Origin: Porphyromonas canoris
Lineage (GTDB): Bacteria > Bacteroidota > Bacteroidia > Bacteroidales > Porphyromonadaceae
DNA: 64,000 nt
Direction of reading: 5' to 3'
Assembly: GCF_000769115.1 (NCBI RefSeq)
Contig: NZ_JQZV01000013.1
Location: 413,603-477,602 of the forward strand
The position numbers and the translations under genes are program-made. Below the pieces are notes generated by a model that worked only from the letters and a program-made list of their open reading frames with translations, did not search any database and had not been told where the DNA came from. Below are positions 9,503 to 18,326 of this stretch, one piece after another. The first letter of the stretch is position 1, and each line of letters starts with the position of its first letter.

Positions 9503-9608
9503 AAATCGAGGTTTGCTTTTCGGAGTTCATGTTTTTGTTTTTGTAAGCCAAGATTTGCTTTTAGGGATTCACGTTTTGTTTTTTGCAAACCAACATTTGC
9601 TTTTAGGG
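9503..9608. repeat. 21-bp-period degenerate repeat array A
   Basis: After AAATCGAGG (9503-9511), TTTG-type units start at 9512, 9534, 9554, 9575 and 9596, a period of 21 bp (one unit shifted by one base) with a stronger 42-bp echo (TTTGCTTTTAGGG twice). Related arrays lie near 26.9 and 41.3 kb and share the same AAATCGAGG leader. It is in an intergenic region and has no ORF. Confidence 0.7.
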
Positions 9609-10189
9609 AATTATCTCCTTGTTTCCGGTTTTAACCATATCAAGAAGGAGAAGTAAAAGTATTCTGCACACTTTTAGAGAGTGTAAACAGAAAGTTTATT
9701 CCGGGGATAGGGCTTTTACTTTCTTTTTTTGCAATCTTTTCGAGGATATCTCTCTTCTGATTGTATTGGTAAAATCAAGCACCCCTGAAAAGGTTTTCTT
9801 CCTTTATTTTACCTTGAAAATGAAAATGCCCTACGGGCTGATATTACTTAGAAAAGATTGTTGTTTTCAAACTTTAGAAGTTCTTTACTTTCTAAAAGTG
9901 TTTTCTTTATGATAAGTTTTAGGGATCTTCCCACATTGGAAGTGAAAAAGAATAAACAATAGATGGTAAGGTCATCAAAGCAGAATCTTTAGTCTGATGG
10001 TTGAGATTTATTTTTCATAAAATCAATTTCTTATTTTGTTTCTGAGTTTAGGTAATATTATTCTGATAATCGGCTGTTCAAATAACTCCGGCATCTTATC
10101 TCTTTTGTGTGTATTTTGTTTGATTTGTATATTTATTTTTAATGGTAGTTAAAAGCACCCTTTCTTGTTATGTTTATTATAAAAGGTCG
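9609..10189. other. AT-rich intergenic stretch with no supported gene
   Basis: This stretch is very T-rich, with poly-T and poly-A tracts. A short open frame at 9619-9912 has an unnatural composition rich in Phe and Lys and no initiation context, so it is not called. Nothing else is recognisable until the promoter at 10190. Confidence 0.5.
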
Positions 10190-10197
10190 TATCTTTG
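10190..10197 (+). promoter_or_regulatory. TAnnTTTG promoter box for the collagen-like locus
   Basis: TATCTTTG matches the Bacteroidota -7 consensus exactly, and a TTG lies about 20 bp upstream. Transcription would begin near 10204, giving a leader of about 190 nt before the first collagen-like gene. Confidence 0.6.
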
Positions 10198-10310
10198 TGC
10201 AACCGGATTGTTTATTTTATTTCACTCGTCAGTAGAGATTTAGAATAAGATTATAAATAGTTTCGAGGGTATATAAGATTTTAGAGTATAAATTCAATGT
10301 AGAGAGTTTT

Positions 10311-10362
10311 CGAGGTATTTTTCTGTCATCTTGCGGAAAGGGTTGTTCCGCAAGACACCTCG
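10311..10362 (+). promoter_or_regulatory. Two-tier hairpin in the long 5' leader
   Basis: An outer stem CGAGGT (10311-10316) with ACCTCG (10357-10362) encloses an inner 9-bp stem CTTGCGGAA (10330-10338) with TTCCGCAAG (10346-10354). It lies between the promoter and the ATG at 10393 and is not followed by a T-run, so a role in translation or message stability is more likely than termination. Confidence 0.5.
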
Positions 10363-10392
10363 TAGCTTTTACGACTTAATTTACAAACATTT

Positions 10393-13251
10393 ATGGTAAG
10401 AAAAACATTATTTGGTTTCTTTGCGTTGCTGCTTACACTGACTGTGTATTCTTGTAGCGACCTGAACTTCCATCTGCCTCCGGGTCCTAAGGGAGGAGAT
10501 GGTAAGTCTGTTTATGAAATCTGGAAAGAACAAGTTGAACTTGGAAAAGTTAAGTGGCCAAAGGACAGAGTTTCTATGGCTGACTTCCTTATCTATATAA
10601 AAGGAGAAAAGGGAGATAAAGGGGAAAATGGAAAATCTGCATACGAGCTTTGGAAAGAGCTTATAGCAAAAGGAAATACCCCAAATCCACACAATCCTTC
10701 TGAAATGTGGCCTGTAGAAAGGAATACAGAGGCAGACTTTTGGGACTTTATCACCGGTAGAGACGGTAATACACCGTATGTTGGCGAAAATGGCAACTGG
10801 TGGATCGGCGGTAAAGATACGGGAGTGCTTGCAAGAGGTAAGGATGGAATCGATGGCAAGAATGGTCTCTCTGCTTATGAACTTTGGAAACAAGAGGTCT
10901 TGGCAGGAAGAATAGATTGGCCAAAAGATAAAGTAGAAATCTCCCATTTTTTCCAATACCTGAAAGGTAAAGATGGTAAAGATGGAAAGGATGGCGTTAC
11001 TCCACATATCGGTCCTAATGGTAACTGGTGGTTTGGAGACGAAGATACCGGTGTACCTGCTAAGGGTAAAGATGGTAAAGACGGAGTTGCCGGCGTTACT
11101 CCACATATTGGAGAGAATGGTAACTGGTGGATTGGTGATAAAGATACCGGTGTACCTGCCAAGGGTAAAGATGGTAAAGATGGCCAAGATGGTCAAGATG
11201 GTGTTACTCCACATATTGGAGAAAATGGTAACTGGTGGATTGGCGACAAAGATACCGGTGTACCTGCCAAGGGTAAAGATGGTCAAGATGGTCAAGACGG
11301 GGTTACTCCACACATTGGCGAGAATGGTAACTGGTGGATTGGCGACAAAGATACCGGCGTACCTGCCAAGGGTAAAGATGGAAAGGATGGAAAAGATGGA
11401 ACGTCTCCACATATTGGTCATAACGGTAATTGGTGGATTGGAGACAAAGACACCGGAGTGCCTGCCCAAGGAGAAAAGGGTAAAGATGGAGCCGATGGTC
11501 TAAGTGCATATCAGTTGTGGGTTAAAGATGTTAAGGCAGGTAAAATAACAGATCCTGAAACAGGGAATCCATGGCCGGTTGATAAAATTACTCTTACGGA
11601 CTTCTGGAAATACCTTCGCGGTGCTAAGGGAGACAAGGGAGAGAAAGGTAATGATGGAAAAGATGGATTGTCTGCTTATGAAATCTGGAAGCAAATGGTT
11701 CTTAAGGATCAGATAAAAGATCCTAATAATCCTACTCAAAATTGGCCAAAGACAAAGGTGGACGAAAATCACTTCTGGGAATTCCTTACAGGTAAGAACG
11801 GAGTGGATGGTCTTTCTGCATACGCTCTTTGGAAGAAAGAATTGGAAGAAAGATTTGATGGTCCTAAGCCATTGATGAACTACAGAACAGGAGAAAAATG
11901 GCCAAAAGAAAAGAACAGCATGGATGACTTCTTTGACTATCTACGTGGTAAAGATGGTAAAGACGGTAAAGATGGTAAGCCGGGTGAGCCGGGTAAACCA
12001 GGTGCTGAAATAACTATTTTGGCAGGAGCTCCTAACGTTATTGCTCAATACACTCAGATCAATTATAGTGAATATGTCAGTGTTAAGGATGGCAGTGTTC
12101 AGTATAGAGTATATGATAAGGAAGGGAAACCAGCTCCAGGGGCTGTCGTTACAGGTCTTCCTGGTATGGCTGAGACCAAGAGCTATACAGCCGATCATGA
12201 AGGTTACTTTACCGTAGAAAAAGAAGATCTTCCGGAGATCCAAGATGTCCAAGCACGTTGGGGTAAAGTTAAGTCCGTTACAATACAAGGACAACCGGCA
12301 GCAGAATCTGCTCCTAATACTTATGTTCCTAACAGAATTAGAACAAGAATAATATTTGAAAATCCGAATGTTGCCTCTGAGGCTAATAAACCAATCTTGT
12401 CGGATAGCCATATTTTAGGATTCCGTATTCAAAGAAAAGTCGATCCTAATGGAGCTTGGGTGGATCTTCCAAGTTATTTGCCTGATTTGACTAATATCGT
12501 CATTGCATCTTATTTAACAAATGGAAATGATCCGAATACCATTACAAATCAAGAATTGGCTTCTATTGCTCGTGCTACAGATGTTGTGTTGCTTCCAACA
12601 AAGCGTTATGTGATGACCAACAAGTATGAGTTTAAGAATAACTACTCGGATTATTGGGATGGAACAAAGAAGTACTTCTCGGTAAAGCAAAAGACATCCT
12701 ACTACGGAGAGAATCCTCAGTGGAATGGTGTTTGTGAAATGGCTCCATACCAAGCTCCTCCTACAATTAAGTGTTTGACATTGAAGACCGAAAATAAGAA
12801 TCTTCACAATGAGGTATTCTTCTCAAGTGTACGTGGACAATTTAATTATGACGATATTAAGTTGGATAGCTTCTACAGAAGAAATCTTTTGTACAATGCA
12901 GTTGGTGGTGTGGATTATGTTACTCCGGACAAAATGCCAAAAGCTGAAGCTCAGGCACTAACCCCGTCTTTTGCATATTTCTACTATGAGGCTATACCGG
13001 GAAAACAAACAAGTAGTAGTGACAAGAATCCTGCGGGTCCAAATCAAACATCGTATACTTCTAGTACAGTATATTTAGGCTCTACAATATTTGTGAAGAC
13101 TCTTCGTAACTCCAAGGATATTGACAAAGACTTTTTGCATTTGCATCCAACTGAGACAAAGTTGGGAGTCTTGTTGAAGGGTTCTGCCGGATACCATGTA
13201 CAGAATGCAAAGGCTAGTTTGCCTAAAGTGACTGTCACTTACGAAAACTAA
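10393..13251 (+). CDS. Collagen-like repeat surface lipoprotein (paralog 1)
   Basis: This 952-residue lipoprotein has a signal peptide with lipobox Cys21 (VYSC). Residues about 28-540 alternate three elements. There are six copies of a module beginning SAYE-like (SVYEIW at 39; SAY at 82, 160, 371, 427, 475) and ending WP...DF..YL.G. There are six NGNWW...DTG modules (near 133, 209, 242, 277, 311, 344). Short collagen-like Gly-X-Y runs rich in GKDG lie between them. A GEPGKPG tract near 530 leads to a C-terminal half with a carboxypeptidase-regulatory-like stretch (about 560-620) and then a region I do not recognise. It is probably anchored in the outer membrane. A paralog lies downstream, across an OmpA-type gene. 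Its function is unknown; a surface fibre or adhesin is an inference. Confidence 0.88.
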   Translation: MVRKTLFGFFALLLTLTVYSCSDLNFHLPPGPKGGDGKSVYEIWKEQVELGKVKWPKDRVSMADFLIYIKGEKGDKGENGKSAYELWKELIAKGNTPNPHNPSEMWPVERNTEADFWDFITGRDGNTPYVGENGNWWIGGKDTGVLARGKDGIDGKNGLSAYELWKQEVLAGRIDWPKDKVEISHFFQYLKGKDGKDGKDGVTPHIGPNGNWWFGDEDTGVPAKGKDGKDGVAGVTPHIGENGNWWIGDKDTGVPAKGKDGKDGQDGQDGVTPHIGENGNWWIGDKDTGVPAKGKDGQDGQDGVTPHIGENGNWWIGDKDTGVPAKGKDGKDGKDGTSPHIGHNGNWWIGDKDTGVPAQGEKGKDGADGLSAYQLWVKDVKAGKITDPETGNPWPVDKITLTDFWKYLRGAKGDKGEKGNDGKDGLSAYEIWKQMVLKDQIKDPNNPTQNWPKTKVDENHFWEFLTGKNGVDGLSAYALWKKELEERFDGPKPLMNYRTGEKWPKEKNSMDDFFDYLRGKDGKDGKDGKPGEPGKPGAEITILAGAPNVIAQYTQINYSEYVSVKDGSVQYRVYDKEGKPAPGAVVTGLPGMAETKSYTADHEGYFTVEKEDLPEIQDVQARWGKVKSVTIQGQPAAESAPNTYVPNRIRTRIIFENPNVASEANKPILSDSHILGFRIQRKVDPNGAWVDLPSYLPDLTNIVIASYLTNGNDPNTITNQELASIARATDVVLLPTKRYVMTNKYEFKNNYSDYWDGTKKYFSVKQKTSYYGENPQWNGVCEMAPYQAPPTIKCLTLKTENKNLHNEVFFSSVRGQFNYDDIKLDSFYRRNLLYNAVGGVDYVTPDKMPKAEAQALTPSFAYFYYEAIPGKQTSSSDKNPAGPNQTSYTSSTVYLGSTIFVKTLRNSKDIDKDFLHLHPTETKLGVLLKGSAGYHVQNAKASLPKVTVTYEN
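10990..11480 (+). repeat. Tandem near-identical coding repeats in paralog 1
   Basis: Units of about 100-111 bp encode TPHIG.NGNWW.GDKDTGVP plus a variable number of GKDG/GQDG triplets. The third to fifth copies are almost identical at DNA level, so copy number could change by slippage or recombination. Confidence 0.8.
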
Positions 13252-13274
13252 TTTCTTGTTTGAATCAATCAGAT

Positions 13275-14483
13275 ATGAATAAAATTATGATACATAAATT
13301 TTCTAAATATATTCTTGGGTTGTCGTTTGTGCTTTTGGCTCCTCAAGTAGTGGCTCAAACATACACGGAGTCTGAAGTTCGCCCCGAACAAGAGAAGAAG
13401 CATAAGAGAGCATGGGAAATAGGAATTGGCGGGACAGGTATGCACATGACTCGCATGAGCGTTTTGGATTTCCAAAAGGCTCCCGTAGGTCATGAGATCA
13501 AGGTAAATAAAAGAGATCTTCTTTTTGGAGGAAATCTTTACATTGCCCGAGAACTTAATCCTTACTTCTATTTGGATTTGCAAGGGACGGTAGGATACGC
13601 AAAGGATCCGATCGGAAAAGGTAAAACAGAAGATCGTTTCTTGTATATGGGAGGCCTTGGACTTCAATGGCGCTTGGGTGAATATTTTGAATCCAAATAC
13701 ATTGATCCTTTCTTCCGTGTGGGAGCCAATTATATGTATAAGACATTTACTCAGTTGTACAATGGTGTTGAGAACTACGACGGATCCCAAATGAATTGGG
13801 GTTTTGATCTTGACCACAACAAGAGTGGTGCAGACCAAAAGCAACTCTTTCCTGTATCTTTTGGTACCGGTATCAATATGTGGCTTTCCAATGGATTTGG
13901 TATAGGTTTGCAGGCTGACTATCTCTACATGCCTCATAAAAATGTTGCAAATGTTTGGCAGGGAACTGCAAGACTGATGTGGCGTATCGGAGGCAAGTCT
14001 AAGAAACCTGCTCCTGAAATCAGACATACCGAAAGAGTTATTGAGCGCATTGTAGAAAAACCTACCATTATAGAGAAGATTGTTCCTACTCCGGTAATCG
14101 AGCGTGACGAAACTCTTTGCGAACTCTTTAACTATGTATTCTTTGAGTTTGATAAGGCTACTATTACACAAGACTCTCAGGAAGTTATAGATAGAATTGC
14201 AGATATATTGAGAGGAGATCTTAACCGCAAGTATCTTATTATTGGTTATACAGATGCTGTTGGTTCTTCAAACTATAATCTCGGTCTATCTGAGCGTCGC
14301 GCTAAAGCTGTTGTAGATGCTCTTATTCAGAGAAATATTCCTCGTGAGATGCTTAAGTTCAGAGGAGTGGGTAAGAAGGTTGCTTACGTTAAGGAAAGTG
14401 CTCCGGATAACACTCGTAGAGGTGATCGTAAGGTTACTATCGAGAGAGTTATCAATATGGACTATTGGAACTACCTTAAGTAA
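13275..14483 (+). CDS. OmpA-family outer membrane protein
   Basis: This 402-residue protein has a signal peptide ending near QVVAQ, an N-terminal domain of about 220 residues consistent with an outer-membrane beta-barrel, a linker rich in Glu/Pro/Ile, and a C-terminal OmpA peptidoglycan-binding domain (VFFEFDKATI, GYTDAVGSSNYNLGLSERRA, DRKVTIE). The frame can be extended to a TTG at 13260, but ATG 13275 is the better start; ATG 13287 is also possible. It lies 23 bp after paralog 1, so it is probably cotranscribed with it, and before paralog 2. It may tether the collagen-like lipoproteins to the cell wall, which is inference. Confidence 0.92.
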   Translation: MNKIMIHKFSKYILGLSFVLLAPQVVAQTYTESEVRPEQEKKHKRAWEIGIGGTGMHMTRMSVLDFQKAPVGHEIKVNKRDLLFGGNLYIARELNPYFYLDLQGTVGYAKDPIGKGKTEDRFLYMGGLGLQWRLGEYFESKYIDPFFRVGANYMYKTFTQLYNGVENYDGSQMNWGFDLDHNKSGADQKQLFPVSFGTGINMWLSNGFGIGLQADYLYMPHKNVANVWQGTARLMWRIGGKSKKPAPEIRHTERVIERIVEKPTIIEKIVPTPVIERDETLCELFNYVFFEFDKATITQDSQEVIDRIADILRGDLNRKYLIIGYTDAVGSSNYNLGLSERRAKAVVDALIQRNIPREMLKFRGVGKKVAYVKESAPDNTRRGDRKVTIERVINMDYWNYLK

Positions 14484-14538
14484 TACTATCCTCTGAAAAC
14501 AAAGTGATGTTTTGAGATAACAGACATATTACAAGATA

Positions 14539-14646
14539 CGGAGCACTTGGAGTGCTTCTCTCAAGTGCTCCGGTCTTTACTTTGAGGTTTGGAATCTCAA
14601 ACACAGGTATTAGCACTCTTTCGGAAGAGTTTACTTCGAGAGTGCT
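14539..14646 (+). promoter_or_regulatory. Multi-hairpin intergenic region with interchangeable stems
   Basis: A 10-bp stem CGGAGCACTT (14539-14548) with AAGTGCTCCG (14563-14572) looks like a terminator after the OmpA gene. It is followed by a small TTTGAG/CTCAAA hairpin (14581-14601) and an 8-bp stem AGCACTCT (14612-14619) with AGAGTGCT (14639-14646). AGCACT or its complement occurs five times, so alternative pairings are possible. The region ends 30 bp before the first possible ATG of paralog 2. Confidence 0.5.
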
Positions 14647-14685
14647 TGGTGTATAATTAAAGAAACAACAATAACAATGATGCTT

Positions 14686-17556
14686 ATGACCAAGAAAGCA
14701 ATATTCGGTTTCTGGGTATTCTTGTTCACTTTATCGGTATCATCTTGCGGGAATATGAACTTTGGTCTTCCCGACGGACCTCAAGGTCCTACCGGTAGAT
14801 CTGCATATGAAGTCTGGGTCGAACAAGTGAATGCCGGAGAAATCAACTGGCCTAAAGATAAAATTGATGTAACAGATTTTCTTGTTTACATCAAGGGTCA
14901 GAAAGGAGATAAGGGAGAAAATGGTAAGTCTTCCTATGAGCTTTGGAAAGAGATGATAGCGGATGGTAAGACTCCTAATCCTCACAATCCAAAAGAGATG
15001 TGGCCTGCAGAAAGAAATACAGAAGCAGACTTTTGGGATTTTATTATCGGTCGAGATGGTAAGACTCCACATATTGGCGAGAATGGCAATTGGTGGATCG
15101 GTAGCAAGGACACTGGAGTATATGCTTATGGTACGATAGGTAAAGACGGTAAGAACGGTGTCTCTGCTTATGAAATATGGAAGAAAGAAGTCCTTGACGG
15201 AACCATAGATTGGCCAAAAGATAAAGTGGAACTGGTCGACTACTTCCAATACCTCAAAGGTAAAGATGGTAAAGATGGTAGAGACGGAGTCACTCCGCAT
15301 ATTGGTGAGAATGGCAACTGGTGGTTTGGTGATAAAGATACGGGAATACCTGCCAGAGGTCAAGATGGTAAGGACGGTGTTGCCGGTACTACCCCACACA
15401 TTGGCGAGAATGGCAATTGGTGGATTGGTGATAAAGACACCGGCATACCGGCCAAAGGTCAGGATGGTAAAGATGGAGCCGATGGTAAAGATGGTATCTC
15501 TCCGGAAATAGGAGAGAATGGTAACTGGTGGTTTGACGGTAAAGACACCGGTGTTCCTGCGGCAGGTCAAGATGGCAAGGACGGTATTGATGGCCGTTCT
15601 CCACGCATTGGCGAGAATGGCAACTGGTGGTTTGGCGATAAAGATACCGGAGTGCCAGCCAGAGGACAGGATGGTAAAAATGGCAAAGATGGGCTTTCTC
15701 CACGCATTGGAGAGAATGGCAATTGGTGGATTGGAGATGTTGATACCAGCATTCCTGCACGTGGTAAGAAGGGAGCGGACGGAAGCGATGCAAAATCTGC
15801 ATACGAGCTTTGGTTTGATGATCTTAAAGCGGGAAAGATCATAGATCATAAGACTGGTAATCCATGGCCTGAGAATGAAGATACTATTGCAGACTTCTGG
15901 AGATATCTTCGTGGAGCTAAGGGAAAGAAAGGAGATCAGGGAGACGATGGCAAAGATGGTCTTTCTGCTTATGAGATTTGGAAGAGAGACGTGCTTGATG
16001 GTAAGATCAAAAATCCTAATAAACCTGGAGAAAATTGGCCTGCCAGTGAAGTGAGTGAACATGACTTCTTCAGATACCTCACAGGTCCAAATGGAAAGTC
16101 TGGTATCTCTGCCTATAAGCTTTGGTACGATGAACTTAAGGCTCGTGCCGGTACGGCAGATCCTTTGCGCAACCATAGAACAGGCGAAGAGTGGCCCGAA
16201 GGGGACGATACCATAGATCACTTCTTTGAATACTTGCGTGGACGTGATGGTGATGATGGGTCCGATGGTAAACCGGGAGAACCGGGACAACCGGGAGCGA
16301 TTGTTAAGATCATCAAAGGTATTCCAAACGTTATTGCACAGTATTCTCAAAAAGATTTCGGTGAATATGTACGTACAGAAGATGGAGGAGTGCTTTATAA
16401 GGTTTATGATGATAATGGAAACCTGGCTCCTTTTGCTACTGTGAAAGGTATGCCGGGTCTTCCTGCGGACAAGACCTTCCAAGCAAATGATAAGGGAGAA
16501 TTCATGATCCCTCGTGAAGACCTTCCTCTAATTCCTGAAGTTGAAAAGCGTTGGGGATATGTTAAAGAGGTTACTATAGGTGGAATGACAAAGCAGTCTG
16601 CTACCAATACATACGTTCCTAATCAGATGCAGATGAAGCTCGTATTGGCAGAGAGTGTGGCACCTCACAGACCTCTAATCTATGATCATGTTAGGCTGTT
16701 CTTTAGAATACTTAGACAAGTAGATCCGGGTAAACAATGGGAAGACCTGCCGAACTATCTGCCTAAGGTAACAGAGATAAAGTTTATTCCCTATCCGGTA
16801 ACCGACCATTTGGATCCTGTGGGAACTATCAATAAAGCCATAGACATGGGGAATAGCACTCAGGGCTTCCGTACGGATAGAATCTTCGAGATTCGTGCCA
16901 ATAGATATATCATGCCCCACCATACTGGGAGAAAAGCTGGATATGCTACAAATTGGCAACCGGGTCAGAAAGACTATTTCACTGTGACACAGCATACTTC
17001 TTATTATGGTGCAAAGGTAACTTGGGAAGGCGTTGCATTTATGGAACCTTTCCAAATCGGACCTACATTAAAGAGTCTCAAACTGATCAAAGTTCAGAAA
17101 AATTCAAATCCTAACATCCCGGATCTGTTCTTAGGTGTGAAAGGTGAATGGGATTATTCTAAGATGGACTTTACACGTATGCCGGAAGAAGTCATGCTGG
17201 TGGGAACTCTTGTTGGTCATGGCGGAAAGCAGTTAGAGTATGTCTATCCGAAGCTTTATTCAAAAGAAGAAGCCTTGAAGATTACTTATGGCTTTGCAAT
17301 GGCAACTATCAATATACCGGGTATCGGAGAGGTTATTTCTCGGAGTGACTTGAATCCTTCCGGACCATCAACACCGGGCTTCTTCATGAATACAGTTTAT
17401 TTGGGAAGTAGAATTACCTCAAGGACAAGACATTGGTCACGTCAAGGAGACTACGGAGTGGGTATAATCAGAAGAAATTCTGACGGAACTTATAGAATAG
17501 ACCTTGAAAGTGGACACCCACCGGTAACTATAACCTACTCGGAAACCAATGACTAA
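14686..17556 (+). CDS. Collagen-like repeat surface lipoprotein (paralog 2)
   Basis: This is a second large lipoprotein with the same plan as the gene at 10393: signal peptide with lipobox ending SVSSC, six SAYE...WP...DF..YL.G modules, six NGNWW...DTG modules, Gly-X-Y tracts rich in GQDGKDG, then a GEPGQPG tract and a long C-terminal region. The N-terminal half aligns closely with paralog 1, while the C-terminal half is clearly related but more divergent. ATG 14686 (MTKKAIFGF) aligns with the MVRKTLFGF start of paralog 1; in-frame ATGs at 14677 and 14680 would add three or two residues. Hairpins upstream suggest it is separately controlled. Its function is not recognised. Confidence 0.87.
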   Translation: MTKKAIFGFWVFLFTLSVSSCGNMNFGLPDGPQGPTGRSAYEVWVEQVNAGEINWPKDKIDVTDFLVYIKGQKGDKGENGKSSYELWKEMIADGKTPNPHNPKEMWPAERNTEADFWDFIIGRDGKTPHIGENGNWWIGSKDTGVYAYGTIGKDGKNGVSAYEIWKKEVLDGTIDWPKDKVELVDYFQYLKGKDGKDGRDGVTPHIGENGNWWFGDKDTGIPARGQDGKDGVAGTTPHIGENGNWWIGDKDTGIPAKGQDGKDGADGKDGISPEIGENGNWWFDGKDTGVPAAGQDGKDGIDGRSPRIGENGNWWFGDKDTGVPARGQDGKNGKDGLSPRIGENGNWWIGDVDTSIPARGKKGADGSDAKSAYELWFDDLKAGKIIDHKTGNPWPENEDTIADFWRYLRGAKGKKGDQGDDGKDGLSAYEIWKRDVLDGKIKNPNKPGENWPASEVSEHDFFRYLTGPNGKSGISAYKLWYDELKARAGTADPLRNHRTGEEWPEGDDTIDHFFEYLRGRDGDDGSDGKPGEPGQPGAIVKIIKGIPNVIAQYSQKDFGEYVRTEDGGVLYKVYDDNGNLAPFATVKGMPGLPADKTFQANDKGEFMIPREDLPLIPEVEKRWGYVKEVTIGGMTKQSATNTYVPNQMQMKLVLAESVAPHRPLIYDHVRLFFRILRQVDPGKQWEDLPNYLPKVTEIKFIPYPVTDHLDPVGTINKAIDMGNSTQGFRTDRIFEIRANRYIMPHHTGRKAGYATNWQPGQKDYFTVTQHTSYYGAKVTWEGVAFMEPFQIGPTLKSLKLIKVQKNSNPNIPDLFLGVKGEWDYSKMDFTRMPEEVMLVGTLVGHGGKQLEYVYPKLYSKEEALKITYGFAMATINIPGIGEVISRSDLNPSGPSTPGFFMNTVYLGSRITSRTRHWSRQGDYGVGIIRRNSDGTYRIDLESGHPPVTITYSETND
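15290..15770 (+). repeat. Tandem coding repeats in paralog 2
   Basis: There are five in-frame NGNWW units of about 99-105 bp here, more divergent from one another than those in paralog 1. The tripeptide linkers (GQDGKDG, GKNGKDG) vary in number. Confidence 0.75.
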
Positions 17557-17600
17557 TATTCTGTAAAATATTTATAGAGAATAGTCAGGCATATATTTTT

Positions 17601-17648
17601 CGCAGGACAGCTCGGACATTAGTCGGGTTTGTCCTGCGACTTTTTATG
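17601..17648 (+). terminator. Terminator of collagen-like paralog 2
   Basis: CGCAGGACA (17601-17609) pairs with TGTCCTGCG (17630-17638), followed by ACTTTTTAT. It lies 45 bp after the stop. Confidence 0.8.
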
Positions 17649-17677
17649 CTCTTAATTGAAGCTTCTCTGCTACGAAA

Positions 17678-17717
17678 AAAAGGTTCGTCAAAGGATTTCC
17701 CTTTTGACGAACCTTTT
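17678..17717. terminator. Bidirectional terminator
   Basis: The arms AGGTTCGTCAAA and TTTTGACGAACCT are flanked by an A-run and a TTTT, so it can serve transcripts from both sides: the collagen-like locus and the minus-strand Nudix gene. Confidence 0.75.
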
Positions 17718-17755
17718 ATACTACTGTAAGAGTCTTTTGCCTGGAGATCATTCTG

Positions 17756-18310
17756 CTATGAATGTCTCTCCATATCCCGATACTTGACGAATGCCCGGCG
17801 TATGGAGTCGAAGCCAAACTTGTTCGGATCTATCTCATCGGGATGCAGAGCGATGAGGGACTCCACATCGTCTCTTCCTTCTCCGACATAAGGAGAGAGA
17901 TCTTCCACTTCAAGAAGATAGATCATGTCCATTGTCGGGATGGTCATGCCGGAATAGAGGTAGAGGTTAGGGCGTGAAAAGAGAAAGCGAAGCGTGTCGG
18001 CTGCATCCTCTACCAGCTTAGGGGAGATCTCTTCTGCCACTTCACGCAGGATGCTCTCCTCCGAACACTCATTCAGGTCAGAGAATCCGCCCGGCAGGTC
18101 ATACATACCTTTTGCCGGCTCGTTCGCTCTTATTGCCACCAAGATACGCCCCGACCCTTTCTCCCGTATGATTGCAGCGCAAGCCGCAGAGGGGTTCAGG
18201 TAGTAGACAAATCCGCAATGATCGCAGCGTTTGCTCTTGATGTTATTTGGGAAAAACCGGTCGCTGCCACAGTGAGGACAGAACCGGAAGTGAGACAAAA
18301 CGTGTGTCAT
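17756..18310 (-). CDS. Nudix hydrolase with N-terminal zinc ribbon
   Basis: This 184-residue protein starts at ATG 18310 (MTHVLSHFRF), 17 bp after the holA stop; a longer frame reading into holA is less likely. A zinc ribbon (CPHCG ... CDHCG) is followed by a Nudix box G-x5-E-x7-REVAEEIS, in which the final glycine is a serine. The arrangement resembles NADH pyrophosphatase-like and other zinc-ribbon Nudix enzymes that cleave nucleoside diphosphate derivatives. The substrate cannot be assigned. It is probably translated from the holA transcript. Confidence 0.88.
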   Translation of the reverse strand: MTHVLSHFRFCPHCGSDRFFPNNIKSKRCDHCGFVYYLNPSAACAAIIREKGSGRILVAIRANEPAKGMYDLPGGFSDLNECSEESILREVAEEISPKLVEDAADTLRFLFSRPNLYLYSGMTIPTMDMIYLLEVEDLSPYVGEGRDDVESLIALHPDEIDPNKFGFDSIRRAFVKYRDMERHS

Positions 18311-18326
18311 AATGCTTCTCAAGATC

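Noticed and set aside
9619-9912. Plus-strand open frame of 97 codons
   Set aside because: Composition follows the T-rich DNA, no family match or promoter box nearby.
10960-11480. Regular repeats that might look like a CRISPR array
   Set aside because: Units are in frame within a gene and lack unique spacers; no cas genes are present. The 21-bp arrays also lack spacers.
14740-16482. Very long open frame antisense to collagen-like paralog 2
   Set aside because: It arises from the Gly/Asp/Lys codon pattern of the repeats; similar antisense frames occur in paralog 1. No start signals or recognisable protein.
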